A stretch of DNA of 64,000 nt from Rhizopus arrhizus (taxonomy: Eukaryota > Mucoromycota > Mucoromycetes > Mucorales > Rhizopodaceae). Shown here one piece after another: positions 11,799-24,472 of the stretch. How positions within the stretch are numbered: the first letter of the stretch is position 1; every line of letters starts with the position of its first letter. The stretch spans positions 558,001 through 622,000 of the forward strand of contig JAKZZE010000006.1 of assembly GCA_024220505.1 (NCBI GenBank). The letters are read 5' to 3'. A program made the translations under genes and the position numbers. Under the pieces are notes generated by a model, which saw only the letters and a program-made list of their open reading frames with translations, was not told the DNA's origin and searched no databases.

Positions 11799-12275
11799 AT
11801 ACCATGTATACCCCCCCCTCTTTTTTCATTATCAATAAACTCACTCCATTTACCAAAAGTTAAAAATTATAAAATGAGAAAAGATCCCATTGGCTGATTG
11901 AGAAAACAAATTTCTATAAAAGTCAGAGCGAAAAAAGTAAAGTCAATTCATATTCTCGCAATACATCTGCTATGATCCATAAGTTATTTAGTCTTTATTC
12001 GATGCATCTTTTAATTAAAGTCAAAACTAGTATCTTATTGAATACACAGTAAGCATATATTAAAAAATAGTTACCAACGATACTATATCGCAATTATGTT
12101 TAAAAAGCCAAAAAATCGAGAGACAGAAAGATTGATATAGCAGCAAAAAGCTATTGTGAATTACCTTGTGGCAGGCTTCCACTATTCATGAAAAAATGAG
12201 CTTTAGAATCCATCAACCTTTCTTCTTTCCAACGTGTTCTTGACTTTGGACTAGAATTGCTTAATATAATTCAGT
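11799..12275. other. Intergenic, nothing recognised
   Basis: Begins with a CCCCCCCTC run just after the cyclin stop, then AT-rich sequence without coding signal. Confidence 0.5.
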
Positions 12276-12975
12276 TTAGATGAGTGATACGAAAAGATAA
12301 ATAGCTTGGTGTTCGTAGTGTACTTCTGGGGTTGTCTTTCTTTGATAATAGTAGTTATGGCGCACAAGCATATCACAAATACGCTCTACATTATCTTTAT
12401 TAAAGCTTTCGGTAAACTTCAATGCAGTACCTGCAGCTGCAGGGACATTTTCTTGAGTCGTTGACTAAAAATTACTATGAAAACTTTCAACAGTTCAAGA
12501 TCATTACACACACTCTCTAGTACTCTACCCAGAAAAAAGCATAGTTAATTGACTTTGAATGGATATATCTTATTTTCTCAAGAAGATAAATGCATAATTC
12601 CTTGCCATTATTCCCACTGACATGCATACAGCATTGAAATATTCTTTACGCAGGGAATCTCTTTCAAAATCGAGCAGTCCAGTGGAAATATGGTCAATCA
12701 CCTACTAGCCATAGTAAGACAGTACATGGATAATTCAGCGTAAGAAACTGACCCGTTTCTTTATTTCACTCATAATACAACCCAATTCTTGCTGGTTGTT
12801 CCCATTCAGTTCTAAAGAACAAGACCTATATGAGCTTTAGCTCTATGTGGCACTATTACTGGAACAGTTGTCCTCGAAGGAATTCACCATCTGTCTTGCA
12901 ATACTATCCTCTCCACCGATGGCCACTCCATCGCTGCTTTCGTTTACATAATTTTATGAGTCAATACCCTGAACA
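12276..12975 (-). pseudogene. Decayed multi-segment coding sequence, family unknown
   Basis: Minus-strand segments of convincing amino-acid composition appear in shifting frames. The first (about 12880-12960) contains SDGVAIGGEDSIARQMVNS. The next (about 12740-12830) contains ELNGNNQQELGCIMSEIKKR. The third (about 12580-12700) contains DHISTGLLDFERDSLRKEY. The last (about 12276-12470) contains SFNKDNVERICDMLVRH and ends at a stop. Between them lie stops and no consistent splice pairs. No start Met and no domain I recognise. It could be a captured host gene, a transposon-encoded protein, or an old gene copy. Confidence 0.4.
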
Positions 12976-13421
12976 CATTAGCTACTAAATAACAATAAAA
13001 ATTGAAAGCAGTAGATTTTGCCATTTGCTGTTGAAAATTTATATCAGCAGTTTTGTTTGTGCAAAATGATTTTTCCTCATTGTTAGTTTTGCTAGACTAT
13101 CGGTAGGCAATACAAGCTATATGAATACTAACCTTCCTTTCCTTGGCTTTTACAGTTTATAGATGAAGCTAAAACAACCATTTCATAAATAAATGTACTG
13201 TTCTACTTTATTACGGTTGTCATATCAGCGAGGAAAGTTCTATTTATGTCTTTTTATGAAATTAATGATAGTTGAATTTTGCATTGCTTAAGTATTTTAC
13301 AAATTTTTCATAGAATTAGCAAGAAGGTTGAAGCTTGCAACTATTTAAAAGGTAGCTATTTGATCGCGATATACTTTATTTGTTATTTATGCGATTTATA
13401 TGTTTCCTTATCAACTAATTT
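12976..13421. other. Intergenic, nothing recognised
   Basis: AT-rich, no coding-like segment seen on either strand. Confidence 0.45.
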
Positions 13422-13659
13422 AAATTGGGTGCAGGTTTTTGACGAGAGACTAATCCAGCAGAAAGAATTTGACCACTTCGCTAGGGGACTTTGCCCCAAA
13501 TTGGGTACAGGTTGAAAGTTTAGGAAGATTACGAGATTACAGTGCCTCCGGTACCAAATGACGCCTTTTAAAATTAGCTCGCGCTTTTGAACATCCCAAT
13601 TAGCACTTTTCTCAAGACTCACTTTGCGCAGTTGACCAACCCAATTTGCACTTTTGACC
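13422..13659. repeat. Clustered direct and inverted copies of an AAATTGGG-type motif beside a transposase
   Basis: Four related copies. Two point forward: 13422-13440 (AAATTGGGTGCAGGTTTTT) and 13498-13513 (AAATTGGGTACAGGTT). Two point backward: 13595-13610 (CCCAATTAGCACTTTT) and 13640-13659 (CCCAATTTGCACTTTTGACC). They flank the 3' end of the transposase relic and look like subterminal repeats of a DNA transposon. No matching copy was found past the other end (14.8-15.3 kb). Confidence 0.5.
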
Positions 13660-14783
13660 AAACCAAATCAAATTTTTGACAATCTCAAATGGCGTTTTTA
13701 ATAAACACATTAAACTTTCTTTTACTTTCGTTTTAAGATCTTCAACACCACTGAACTTACTCCTCTTGATGTAGGATTTCATTGTAAACCAAAAGTTCTC
13801 AATTGGATTTAGCTCAGGCGAATATGGAGGGAGGTAAATGCTTTTGTATTCTCGCTTTGAAATCATTTCGTCAATATCATCAGCGGTGTGTATTGGGGCA
13901 TTGTCCATGACAGTGTAAAATCCCTTCATCTCGGGGGTACTGGTCCATAAAGTTCATTGTCTTTTGCAGGAACAACATGTAATGATCGGTGGCAGTACCT
14001 TTTGATTCTGGCTTCTTGGGCTGTGTTTGCCTTCTTTTACGAGATCCATCGACCTTAATTCTCTTCGGCTTCAGGTTGGGCAACCTGATCTCGATATTTA
14101 CTACACCCATGGCAGAGATTGCTTCCTAGAATGGTGTGAGACACTGCATGAGTTGTTGGTGTGGTTATAATTGCTGGAGTTCCCTTTGCAGATCTTGCTG
14201 TTGAAGGTCTCATGTTGATATCAAAAGCAGACTCATCCACAAAGACGCAATTGCTCCAATAATCCATGTCTGTCTGAGTTCACTTCTCGACCCACACTTT
14301 CCTCTTGATTAGCGTTTCTTCAGAGTTTCTAGCCACGGGATGACGAGTGATCCGTTTGATCGTCAAGTTGCATTCATTTTAGATGAGAGTACCTACCTGG
14401 TATTCTTTTAAACTGAAGCTCTCAAATGCTGCGGTAAGGCTATCGACGGCATCCTTTCTTGTTGTCTGAGGTTGCTCATCGAAAAGATTGACCTAGAAAT
14501 GTTTATGCTCTTCCTGTAGTTCAGATTCAGCACGATTGATTTTGTTCGTAAGCTTCTCGTATATGTTCCATTCTGGATCCTTGTCCATTCGCTGTATCCA
14601 GCCTTGAGCTGTTCTTGGATTGATTCCCGCTTGTTCTGTAGCTGGTTTTGCCTTCAAGAGTTTGACTTTGATCAAATATAAGAAGAGCGCCTTTTGCTCA
14701 TTCGAATAAATATTGTAAGTCTTTCTTGAGCGGGCAATGTTGCTTTCCAATTCTGTCATAACAACATCTACTTTTTCTGGATC
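13612..14783 (-). pseudogene. IS630/Tc1-mariner-type DDE transposase, inactivated
   Basis: Nearly full-length transposase that can be followed across three frames. In order: a helix-turn-helix region (YSNEQKALFLYLI, AGINPRTAQGWIQRM) at about 14560-14720; a linker (LFDEQPQTTRKDAV); the first catalytic Asp in CVFVDESAFDIN (about 14220-14260); the second in YTVMDNAPIHTADDI (about 13890-13920); and the final Glu in YLPPYSPELNPIENFW (about 13790-13830). In-frame stops lie near 14494, 14380 and 14280, and the frame shifts near 14120 and 13925, so no intact protein can be made. The DDE residues are still recognisable, implying fairly recent decay. It differs in sequence from the relic at 9.2-9.5 kb. 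Confidence 0.85.
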
Positions 14784-15752
14784 GTTAGCGCCTGGTTGAT
14801 AAATCAGTTGGTATGTACGTCATTGCTATAGCGAAGTAAGGGTCTGTGTTCTATATGGATTGTCAGCTTCTTCATCACAATCCATAGCTTCACTCCCATC
14901 TTTATTATACAGCCCTCCAAGCCCATCTTTAGTGAAAAACTTCAAAATCATTACAGACAATTATAAGATAAAAGAATACCTCAGGTTTTGTTGCCATTAT
15001 CAAACCTCACAGGAATTACAAAGCAAAATAACAACAACAACAACAAAACATAAATTGCTTAAAGAGGCATATTGTACAGTTTGCTATTACTATAGCTTAT
15101 CCCAACCGTATTGAATGTTTCGGATGATGGCTAATCGGTTAAAGGGCAAAGACAAACAAAATATGACAGTCAATATTGAAATTTGGAGCTTGCTCGCAAT
15201 TGAAGTATTCGTTTGAGACTTGTTTGATATCTGACAAACCAAAACCCTGTCACAATCATCTTGGCCACTTACTTACCAAGAAATACGCTATTCAATGTCT
15301 CAATCTGTGCAATCGATTACAGACACCACTCACTATTGAAGTTACTTTGTCTTTCATTCTGTAACCTCTCCTTCTGGTTTTGCTGCTGGCCCGCTACATG
15401 TTTAATTCTATTTATACTCGATGCCTTAAGTTATCGCAAATTGTCTTGGCCACAACTACTTTCTCTCAGAAATGACTTTTGGACGGGTTGCCTCAGGACT
15501 CAAATTGATGTCTACAACACATTTTTCTTTCCTTACCCATTCATTTTTTTATTTATTTATTTCCTCATACATCTTTTGATCTAATTCGGAAAATTGGATA
15601 TATCGAAGATGCCACGTACTCATTAAAGTCTTTTGTTATAAATAAAATTTATCTTCAATCGTATTAATCAAGCATTGTATTGTAAAAATTTTAAATCTTT
15701 TTTCAATAACCGAACTCTTTCTTTTCTTTTTCTTTAACGCGCTTAACACCAC
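14784..15752. other. Intergenic, nothing recognised
   Basis: No supported gene. The last 60 bases are pyrimidine-rich ahead of the nucleoporin start codon. Confidence 0.5.
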
Positions 15753-18708
15753 ATGTCTTCCAAAGTGTTTGAAAAGCTTTTACATAAATCACAAAATCTA
15801 ATTGGAGATGCTGAAAAAAGTAATGATATTTCATCACTTAAACTCGATTTAGGACAATTAGCGAGTGAATCAGCTTATCTTCATTCAAAATTTACTCAAC
15901 ATCAAACATTGGATCCAGCAGCGTAAATACACTATGATTATATACGATTGAATATTATTACTAAAGCTACCAGTAGACACTACTTTTTAGCCCAAGGAGG
16001 CGTGAATGTAAGAGAGATTGGTGATAACTTGAAAAAGATTGAATCAACCGTTGCCTTTCAACCCTCAGACATGGTTAAGAATACAGACATTGAGGTATTT
16101 TTATTATTCAGCAGGGAAAAAAAAATACAATGAAACAATAACACTTTTTTAAAGTCGTATCTACGTCAAAAACATAAAAACATTGCAGCAGAAGCAGTAA
16201 AAGAATTTAAAACGAGCACGGTAATAAAAGATGACACCTTATATGTATACACAGACAGTTCATATAGAGTACATAGATCAAAAAAGAGCTTGAGGATTAT
16301 TTAATGAAAAAGACACCAGATACAACATGGGATATACAAGAAAGCATCTGTAAAGATACACGCCAAAAGATCAAGCTACCCGAAACCAAATTGGTTTCTT
16401 ATGCAAACACAATACGTGACTTGAACCAAAAACGATTATTATCTGAACCTTTTCCTTTGATTGAAAGGATGAAGCAATTAACAAGTTTAACCGACTTAAC
16501 AAGAGTAAGACTACATCACCAATCACCTAGTAAAAGTAAGCTGACAGTATGATTTTAGGTGCAAGAGAATTGCATGAATGATGTATGGGATCTTCTTGCT
16601 TGTTTAACTGATAAAGGAGCTAATCAGAGTGACGTGTTGTTAATCCAAGCATCGAAAAACTGGTTAGAGAAAAGGTAAAATATACAAGATAAATAGTAGG
16701 TATTAACAACTGGGAAAAGATATCATCAAAACATCGAAGATACTTTATTTAAATATGCAACACAAGTCAAAGTTGGCGGTTTACCATCGCAAACGCGTCG
16801 ATTACTTGCTTATATTCGATTCATGTACAAGAGAGCTGATAATACATGGACAGAGCCCGACCTAGAATTACAAAAGGACATACCCATTTGGCTGTATATT
16901 TACCTTTTGATGAGGACTGGACGTGATCAACTTGCTTTAGAATTCGTTGAATTTGAAAAGGATCTCTTTGTGTTATCACCCAATTTCCCTTCTTATTTTA
17001 AGGAGTATCTTTCTTCTTCGAACAGACTGTAAGTTTTACTGATCATTTCACAATGAGTACTAATAACCAGAGGATAGCTTGTCAGAGAACAGTCGTAAGA
17101 TGATATTAACAGAATATCAACAAATGGAATATGGTATTGGAAAGTATGATCCTTATAAGAAATTGTTGTATAAAATCATGGGTCAATGTGAAATGGACAA
17201 ACCCATCACGACAGCAAAAACAAAGGAAGATCATCTTTGGTTACAACTTTCTCTTATTCGTCAACGCAGTGAATTAAAGAATTTACAGAATGTGCTGAAT
17301 ACAAAGAAAAGTAACACTGATAGCAATCATGATCGTGAAGACCTTAATCCTTGGAATCAATTTACTACACTTTTGCTATCTTTGCAATTCGAGAGAGTAA
17401 GCAGAACGTGTTGCACAGAGGATGAATGCTTACACATGTTATCTATAGGCTATTGATTGTCTGTATGGATTTGAAACATTCAAATTTGAAGCAATACACT
17501 TTGCTATTGTATTGGCATATTATGGATTACTTAATCCTGTAAACAAGTCAATTCCTATTGTAAGAGACATCTGTAAGTACACTTTCTATGTGTATGCATA
17601 TACTCATCTCTTATGTGTAGTACACATCGATAATAATGAGGCAAGTCTCGACTTTGGTAAAATGATTAAGCAATATGTAGACACATTTATACCTGAAGAT
17701 CAAGCACCAGCAGCACTTCAATACTTTTATCTCTTGACACTTTATCCCACTTTGACCACCTTAGCGCAACAACTCGTAGTGAACTATACAGTGCAAACCA
17801 AGGATTATAGATCCATTGTTGGTAATAACCGAGTAGGCAGCAATGGACTTTTACAACCTTACAAGCCATTGTTGGGTATTCAAACAGAGAATGATTATAT
17901 TACATGTATTCTGTGCCCTGTTGCTAAACGATTCCAAATGCAAGGCCAATTCATGGACACGGTGATCACATTCGAGATTGGTGAACAATACAATCAAGTG
18001 TTGAGCGTGTTGAATAAAGAATTGGATCATACTTTATCAAATACAAAGGTAGATTACAGCTTGATTGAGATTTCTTTGGCAGTCTTGGCACATTATGAAA
18101 GTCAAGCTCATATTATTCGTTTATTGGATCGCAATACTTTGACAGTACACCAGATATTACTTCGCTTTGCACAAGCCAAAGCAAGTTTTGAACAAGAGAA
18201 ATACGATCAGGTTGTAGAGGTAATTATACTGATATTAATACAATTAAACAAACTGAATGTCATTGTTGATATAGTTTATTGCATCTACATTTATTATACC
18301 AATGAAAGATGATTTTAATGTAATTCAACAAGCAGCCAGACAGTTTCAGCAATATGACGATATCATTCAAAAGCATATTTCTGATATACTCACTATCACA
18401 GCAGAATCACTTTATAAACTTTGGTTATTCTTTTCTGATCCCAAGAATAATACATACAACACATATGGATGGGTATATTATTTATAGCATATAATGTATA
18501 ATAACTAATCATTTTATCTTAGTCCATTCAACGTATACATGAACACATCAAATCTGCATTGGCATTTGTTGGCTTAATAAAAAACAAGATTCCTGCTGAT
18601 ATTGTTTATAGACTAAACAAGTAAGTTTTTTTTTTACAACAAACAATCTTGCTTTGTCTCACAATTGTTTTCTTTCTTTGTAGGTTAGAAATTATGATTT
18701 CAACTTAA
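15753..18708 (+). CDS. NIC96: NIC96/NUP93 family nucleoporin
   Basis: Scaffold nucleoporin of the inner ring of the nuclear pore complex. The protein starts MSSKVFEKLLHKSQNL and shows the helical signature of the family: LASESAYLHSKFTQH, HYFLAQGGVNVREIGDN, VCMNDVWDLLACL-type solenoid helices, FMYKRADNTWTEPDLELQ, DIPIWLYIYLLMRTGRDQLA, FETFKFEAIHFAIVLAYYGL, and a C-terminal helical solenoid with LPPEDQAPAALQYFYLL-like repeats. Roughly ten short introns; the last exon (18684-18708) encodes only LEIMIST. Total length is near 800 residues, in line with yeast Nic96. The ending was chosen because the acceptor at 18683 keeps frame and gives an immediate stop. Confidence 0.92.
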
Positions 18709-19887
18709 TATACACTCAGAAATTATTTTGAAATAAAATTTCACTGTAAATTAATTTCAAAAGATTAAATTAGCACAGTGTAAGTAGCTATTATCTTTTT
18801 TTATGGATGAAGGGATTGGGCATTAAGTAATCAGGTTGAAAGAGTTTCGGCTTTAAGTTTAAAGTTTCGGTAGTGCTTATTTAATGACTACATTGATCAT
18901 TCTCTTGCTCTAAGTTTACTTATTTGCTATAGGAGCTTAGAAAGATTAAGCAAGCTCTTATTTTATAGAAAGTCTAGAAGCGTCATTGGATCCTAATGCA
19001 AAGAAAATACATGTAAAAATATCATTCTTTCCGCTGCAAGTTCCTTGGCAATACTGCACAAAGATGCCTCTTTTATAAACAGCACTGCATGCGTAGCGAC
19101 AGTCTCATTGATCCTGTGATTTCACTCACCTTTCCTTTCTCAAATGCCGCCAAAATCATCAATGCTATCAAAGAGTGACAAAGAGAAGGATGAATACATT
19201 AAATGAGCAATCCTCTATTTTAGTGCTTGTTTTGTTCACAAGTTGAAGAAATAAATCTTCAAAGGATTAAAGTATGCAACGGCTTTAATAATTAGCCTTT
19301 AGAGCTTACATGCTTTTCATATTGTCTATATTGACATGTGCAGTTTTTATTTTAGAAACATGAAAAATCATGCCATAGATATTGATTTTGATAAGACTGT
19401 ATAAAGAGACAGATGTCTTTTTCTTTTCTTTTCTTTTCTTTTTTTAAAAAAAAATATAAATGACAAATAAAGCACAACAAAAAGAACAAGAATCGGTTAG
19501 GAAATGGTTCTCTGTTTTCAATTTGGATCAATCATCATCAAAATCAATTGAAAATCTAAACAAACTAGTTTCATTTTATTTATAATTTACAGCCAACACT
19601 TGAGGCTTTGGGTAGATCATCATTATAGATTGTTATTCATAAAAAAAAACATTTTTATGATAAATAAAAAAAAAATGGTTTAGTAATAATAAAAATGCAC
19701 TTTATATACAAAGATTCTTATTATCAACTATCCATGTCTATTGAACTTCTCCCCCCAACCCACCTTCAATGTCTGAGTTTATTATTGTACTGTACTATTT
19801 CACACAGACAGAACAGAAAAGGAGAGAAAAAGTTTATTTTTTCCCTTTTTTTTTCTTCTTCTTTTTTTTTTCCTTCTTTTTGTAAAA
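18709..19887. other. Intergenic, nothing recognised
   Basis: AT-rich; repeated TTTTC units at 19417-19442 and a pyrimidine-rich leader before the kelch gene. No coding-like segment. Confidence 0.5.
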
Positions 19888-21460
19888 ATGAAACTATCCA
19901 CTTTGATATTACTTTTATTTGTTTATAAAGTGCAAGCACTTATACCTTCTTCTAGATACAATGGAGGTAAAAGCTTATTTTAGATATAAAAAGGAATGAA
20001 TGAATAACATCAAGTAAACAGGCTGTTCATTTGTAAATCAACACATTTATTGCTATGGTGGTACATCAGATCAGAAGCCTACATCAGATCATTATATGCT
20101 TGACGTAAGTCAGGACTTTAGTTTGAGTTCGGCTGTGAATAGTTGGCAAACTGTACCTTCTGGTAACTACGTGTTGGAACCTAATAGTTTATTCACTATG
20201 GTGCCCTTCAACTCATCTTACTTGATCCACGGTGGATTGGGATATGGTTCAACACAAGAGTATAGAAAAAATTTGACTGTTTTATTTGATGCAACCACAC
20301 AAGCTTGGAAGACAGTGTCGGACAATGAAACTGTTTCAAGGTACAACAGGTTTAGTTTCAAATAGCATTTATTAAAGTTATTTTAGTCGAGAGGCATCGG
20401 GTACATTGGATTCATTAGGTCGTATTTGGTACTGGGGTGGGCTAAGGTAAATACACACGACAGTATTTTCTTTAGTTAATTTATTAATATTGTTGTATTC
20501 TATACACGCAGTGATACTACATCATCACCAACTATTAATAGAACAACATATCATCATGATTTCAGTGTATTCAACACACAGGTAAGCATCTATCCACAAA
20601 TATTCCAAAGAAGAGAAAGTTAAATTCCTTGCAAAGAACTTTTCATGGGCTTTTCCAAACAACAACACACCCTCCTTTGTTCGTCCAAGAGTAGAACATA
20701 CAGCCACACTAACTCATTCAGGAAATTCAATTTATTTTATTGGAGGCTTGGAAATAAATGAAGCTGGTACTATTGTGCCTGCACCCATGAATGAAATATT
20801 AGAATACAATGTCATCAACTCAACCTGGAACTTACTCAACACAAAGAACTCGACTGTTCCTTCTTCTAGAAGACTTCATTCAGCAACCGCGGGTAAGCAG
20901 TTTGAGATGGTATGAAATTTACTTTTTACTCATATTATCATAGTACCAAACACAGATCTTATATTGATCTATGGTGGCTCATCCACAGGTAGATGAAGAG
21001 GAGAAAAAAAAAAAATATAGTTCTTGTATACCTACTTAAATCTAAAATAGACTCACCCAAGGTCGTATCTGATTATATTTACCTCTTAAACACAACCTCC
21101 TTGACTTGGTCTACTGTCAATCTAGCCAACCCAGATCAAGGAGCCAATGCCCGTTTTGGACACTCGGCTGTTTTATATAAGCAACATACCCTTTTCATCA
21201 TTTTTGGTGTGGACATCTTGGGGTTAGCAAGAAATGATTTCTTCCTGTTAGACCTTGAACATTGGCAGTGGGTGACTGAGTTTAAAACCAGTGACGCTTA
21301 TACAGCAAGTATGACTACAACCACAACCAGTAGCAGTTCTCCATCATCTAATACGGGCCTATCTTCTGAGGCAAGCACAACATCTCAGCAGAGTTCTGGA
21401 ACAAGATTGTATTGTTCTATTTATTTGAATTGTTTACTCTTCTTTTTACTATTATTTTAA
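19888..21460 (+). CDS. Secreted kelch-repeat protein, probably membrane- or GPI-anchored
   Basis: The ATG at 19888 opens a signal peptide (MKLSTLILLLFVYKVQA). Kelch/galactose-oxidase-like blades follow: CSFVNQHIYCYGGTSD, SSYLIHGGLGYGS, LDSLGRIWYWGGLSD, TLTHSGNSIYFIGGLEIN, TDLILIYGGSST and ARFGHSAVLYKQHTLFIIFG. Paired Gly residues and aromatic positions match the repeat, and about six blades would close a propeller. After the repeats comes a Ser/Thr-rich stalk and a very hydrophobic C-terminus (IYLNCLLFFLLLF), which fits a GPI signal or tail anchor. Several N-glycosylation sequons. Five or six short introns. Ligand or enzymatic role unknown. Confidence 0.85.
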
Positions 21461-21724
21461 TCCTATTGTATATATTATATTTATATAAGTAATCGAATGC
21501 TTTCTTCTTCTTTTGTATCAATAAAGCTTCACTATTTTATTCAAATAAAAATAAATCTATTAACTCTCTTGTCCCTATTTGATTCAGAGTAGCAATCTGA
21601 TTTATTTTGTTGCACGAATTGCATGAAAAAGAAAAATGAGGGAAAATCATGACTAAGTGTGAATTTTATCTTTTTATCCTTCCTTTTTTTTTTCACTTCT
21701 CTTTCTTTTTAGTTATAAATAACA

Positions 21725-22928
21725 ATGACTTCTACTGCAACTGACAGAGTCACTCAAATTTTTAACCATCTATCCAAAATCACACCTTCTCTTCAAGACA
21801 AGGTCTGTATTGTGACAGGTGCTGGCTCACTGTATGGTATTGGGTAAGTGACTGTTGTAAGCTGATTCAATAAACTCACTATTGAAAAAGTCGAGCAACC
21901 ACGTTTGCTCTCGCTAAACGAGGACCCAAGGCGATCTATGTTACGGATTTAACTCTCGATCACCTCAATGACCTGGCACAAGAAATCGAAAATTCCTTTC
22001 ATGGCGTTCGCTGCATTCCTTTCCAAGTGGATGCCGCGTCGACATCCGATGTGAAAGGTGTGATTGACAAAGCACTCGGGGAATTTGGCCGATTGGACGT
22101 ATTTTTTGCTAATGCTGGTATTGTTTCTGCGAATCGTGTGTTTGATGAAGATGCGGAATCATTTATGAAAATGATGCGTGTCAATGCTCTTAGGTAAAAA
22201 AAAAAAAAAAATTTAAAAAAAAATTGGCTTAATTGGCTGAGTTTAGTGCTTTCCTGGCTATTAAACATGCTGGTATGGCAATGAAAGAAGTTGGCAAAGG
22301 AGGAAAAGAAATTTCAGGCGGATCTATTATTTGTACTGCATCTGGTAAGATGGTATACATTACTCTTTTTTCTCTCCCTAACCTCTTTTTTTTTGTTAGT
22401 TGCTGGTCTTCGATCTGGTGCAGGTTCACCTGAATACTCTGCATCGAAAGCTGCGTAAGTTTATTGAAAGTAAAAAGAAATAGTTTTGTTGATTGTTTAA
22501 CAAAGTATCATCAACTTGTGTCAAACTGGTGCTTATCAATATGCTGGTACTAATGTTCGTGTGAATGCTATGTGTCCTGTAAAGTGATTTACATGTATTT
22601 GTGTTTACGAAAATCATTATTTATACAAAACATTTTAGGGATTAATTGAAACTAATATGACCAAACCCACTTTTGATTATGCCAAACAAAGAGGAACACA
22701 TCATAAAATTGGTCAACTCAATCCTACAAAGCGATACGGAATTGCATCAGAGGTACTAGAAAGAAAAAAAAAAAAAAGATTCTATTTTATACTCATAGAA
22801 TGAGATAGATTGGTAACGTAGTGGCCTTTTTAGCCTCTGATGAAGCCTCTTATATGAACGGACAAGCCATTGCTGTAGATGGTGGTCTTTCTGCTAGCCA
22901 CCCTATTGTTCCTGGCAAAAGTTATTAA
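21725..22928 (+). CDS. Short-chain dehydrogenase/reductase (classical SDR)
   Basis: NAD(P)-dependent oxidoreductase with a complete classical SDR core. The Rossmann motif is [16 protein letters not shown] (near residue 30), an acidic residue follows beta-2 (YVTDLTLD), then FFANAGIV, the catalytic Ser in [15 protein letters not shown], and Tyr/Lys in PEYSASKAA. The VNAMCPGLIETNM loop and the C-terminal [18 protein letters not shown] are standard. About 290 residues; six introns. Asp after beta-2 suggests NAD preference. Lies 265 bases after the kelch gene on the same strand. Substrate cannot be told from sequence. Confidence 0.9.
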
Positions 22929-22945
22929 ATGATTTCTCTATTTAT

Positions 22946-24472
22946 TTATACAGAAAATTGTGTGGTATCTAAAAAGTGTTGAACATTGGCCTTTCCAGCA
23001 TCTGTCGTATGATTTGTTTGCCTACAGATAATTGTTGCATGCGCGTTAAATGCATCAAGATAAACCCATACCCGTTCCCATTCTAATTGTCTAAGGTTAT
23101 AACAAATTGTACGTGTCATAGCATCCAAGTCGAGTTGTTTTGCCTTTTCTTTTAGGCAAGGAGAAGGGCTGACTTGATGATAGTGAGTTTTGTCGTCGGA
23201 TTGACAACTATTTAAAAGCAGTGTGCTTTCTTCGTCCTCTTCCTCTGGTAAATTGACAATGTCCAAAATGCCAGCCAAAAATTTGGAGTCTATCATCTGC
23301 GTGATTTCATCATCTTCATTGCGATTATCAATTAGCTTTTGCTTGTTCTTAAAGTAGTTTGATACTCTGTGTCTTGAGATAAAACCTTGTAGACTTATGA
23401 CAATAAAACCAAATAGCATGTATATTGGCAATAATATAAACGGTAGGTATCTCAAAGGGTTCGTTTTCTGTTTTTTCTTTGAGTGATGTGACTTGTAGTC
23501 AAATCCAGTGACAATGGACGTGTATTTTTGGTCAAGTGTACTATAGATCAGATTGTGGTTACTCCAACATATAAAATACAATAAATGACTATTACATGTC
23601 TAATCTGTCCTTGCTATTGTGGAAATAATCCATCAGTTCCATTCCTGCTGACCAATAAGGTACTGTGCGATCATTTGCGATATTGACATAGGTTCGTTTT
23701 ACTTTAAATCTTGCAAGATGTTTAAAGTAAATTTCGTCTGGAAAGGAAAGAAAAAGTGTTATAAAAATAATAAAGTGCATCTTGTGCTTACCAGGATCTG
23801 ATAAAATCTTGATTATTGGTTCTTGTTTCTTGCCAAATCTATCTCGTAACTGAAGTTGTTCTCCTGATCGGGAAACCAATCTTCCACTTACAAAATTAAA
23901 TATGTTTGAACGTAAAGAACCATCAAATAATTTAACTCCCATATGTGGACTAGCAAACGTAATGAAATACTAACAAAGCTATGTTAGTGTCGAATGCTAC
24001 TTGCTGCCTTATAATTGCTTACATCAGGTTCAATTCTATCAAACATTCCTCTTTCTCCCAAGATACCAATAGCAAACCTTAATATAAGACCACCAAGCGA
24101 ATAGCCAATTAAGCTTATTTTTTTTACTTTTCTTTTAGATTTCTCTAATTGCCTTATTACATTAATAATCTACAAGGAAAGGTTACTATTGCTATCAGTT
24201 TCAATCAACCTCTTCATTTTCATACTTGTTCGGCCGCCCTTTCTCCACAGACATCAATTCCATCATAAGAATATTTTGCTTCATTCACGTTTACATTCAA
24301 CTACAAAAAAAAATGGTGATTAAAACCGACCATTTCAACCTTTATTATTTACCACAAAGATGGAGTTTTTGTATCGATTGATAAGCCTCTTTCTGATATA
24401 ATCCATATGTCCTTCTACACCCCATAATCCGTGTGATAACACAATTAACGAAATCTGTTCTTTGTCTGCCAT
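22946..24472 (-). CDS. DUF676 lipase/serine-esterase-like protein with membrane segment
   Basis: Alpha/beta-hydrolase of the DUF676 (ROG1-like) family. The start at 24472 reads MADKEQISLIVLSHGLWG, the family-typical opening. The nucleophile elbow is ISLIGYSLGGLILRF (about 24100), followed by FASPHMGVKLFDG, the Asp region YVNIANDRTVPYWSAG and the His in DAFNAHATIICRQ. A hydrophobic segment (YLPFILLPIYMLFGFIVIS, about 23400-23460) suggests membrane anchoring between the Asp and His motifs. Exons are joined by about seven short introns; the junction at about 23525-23590 restores frame (DITLDQKYTS). Its 3' end lies 17 bases from the SDR stop (convergent). Likely acts on lipids; substrate unknown. 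Confidence 0.85.
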
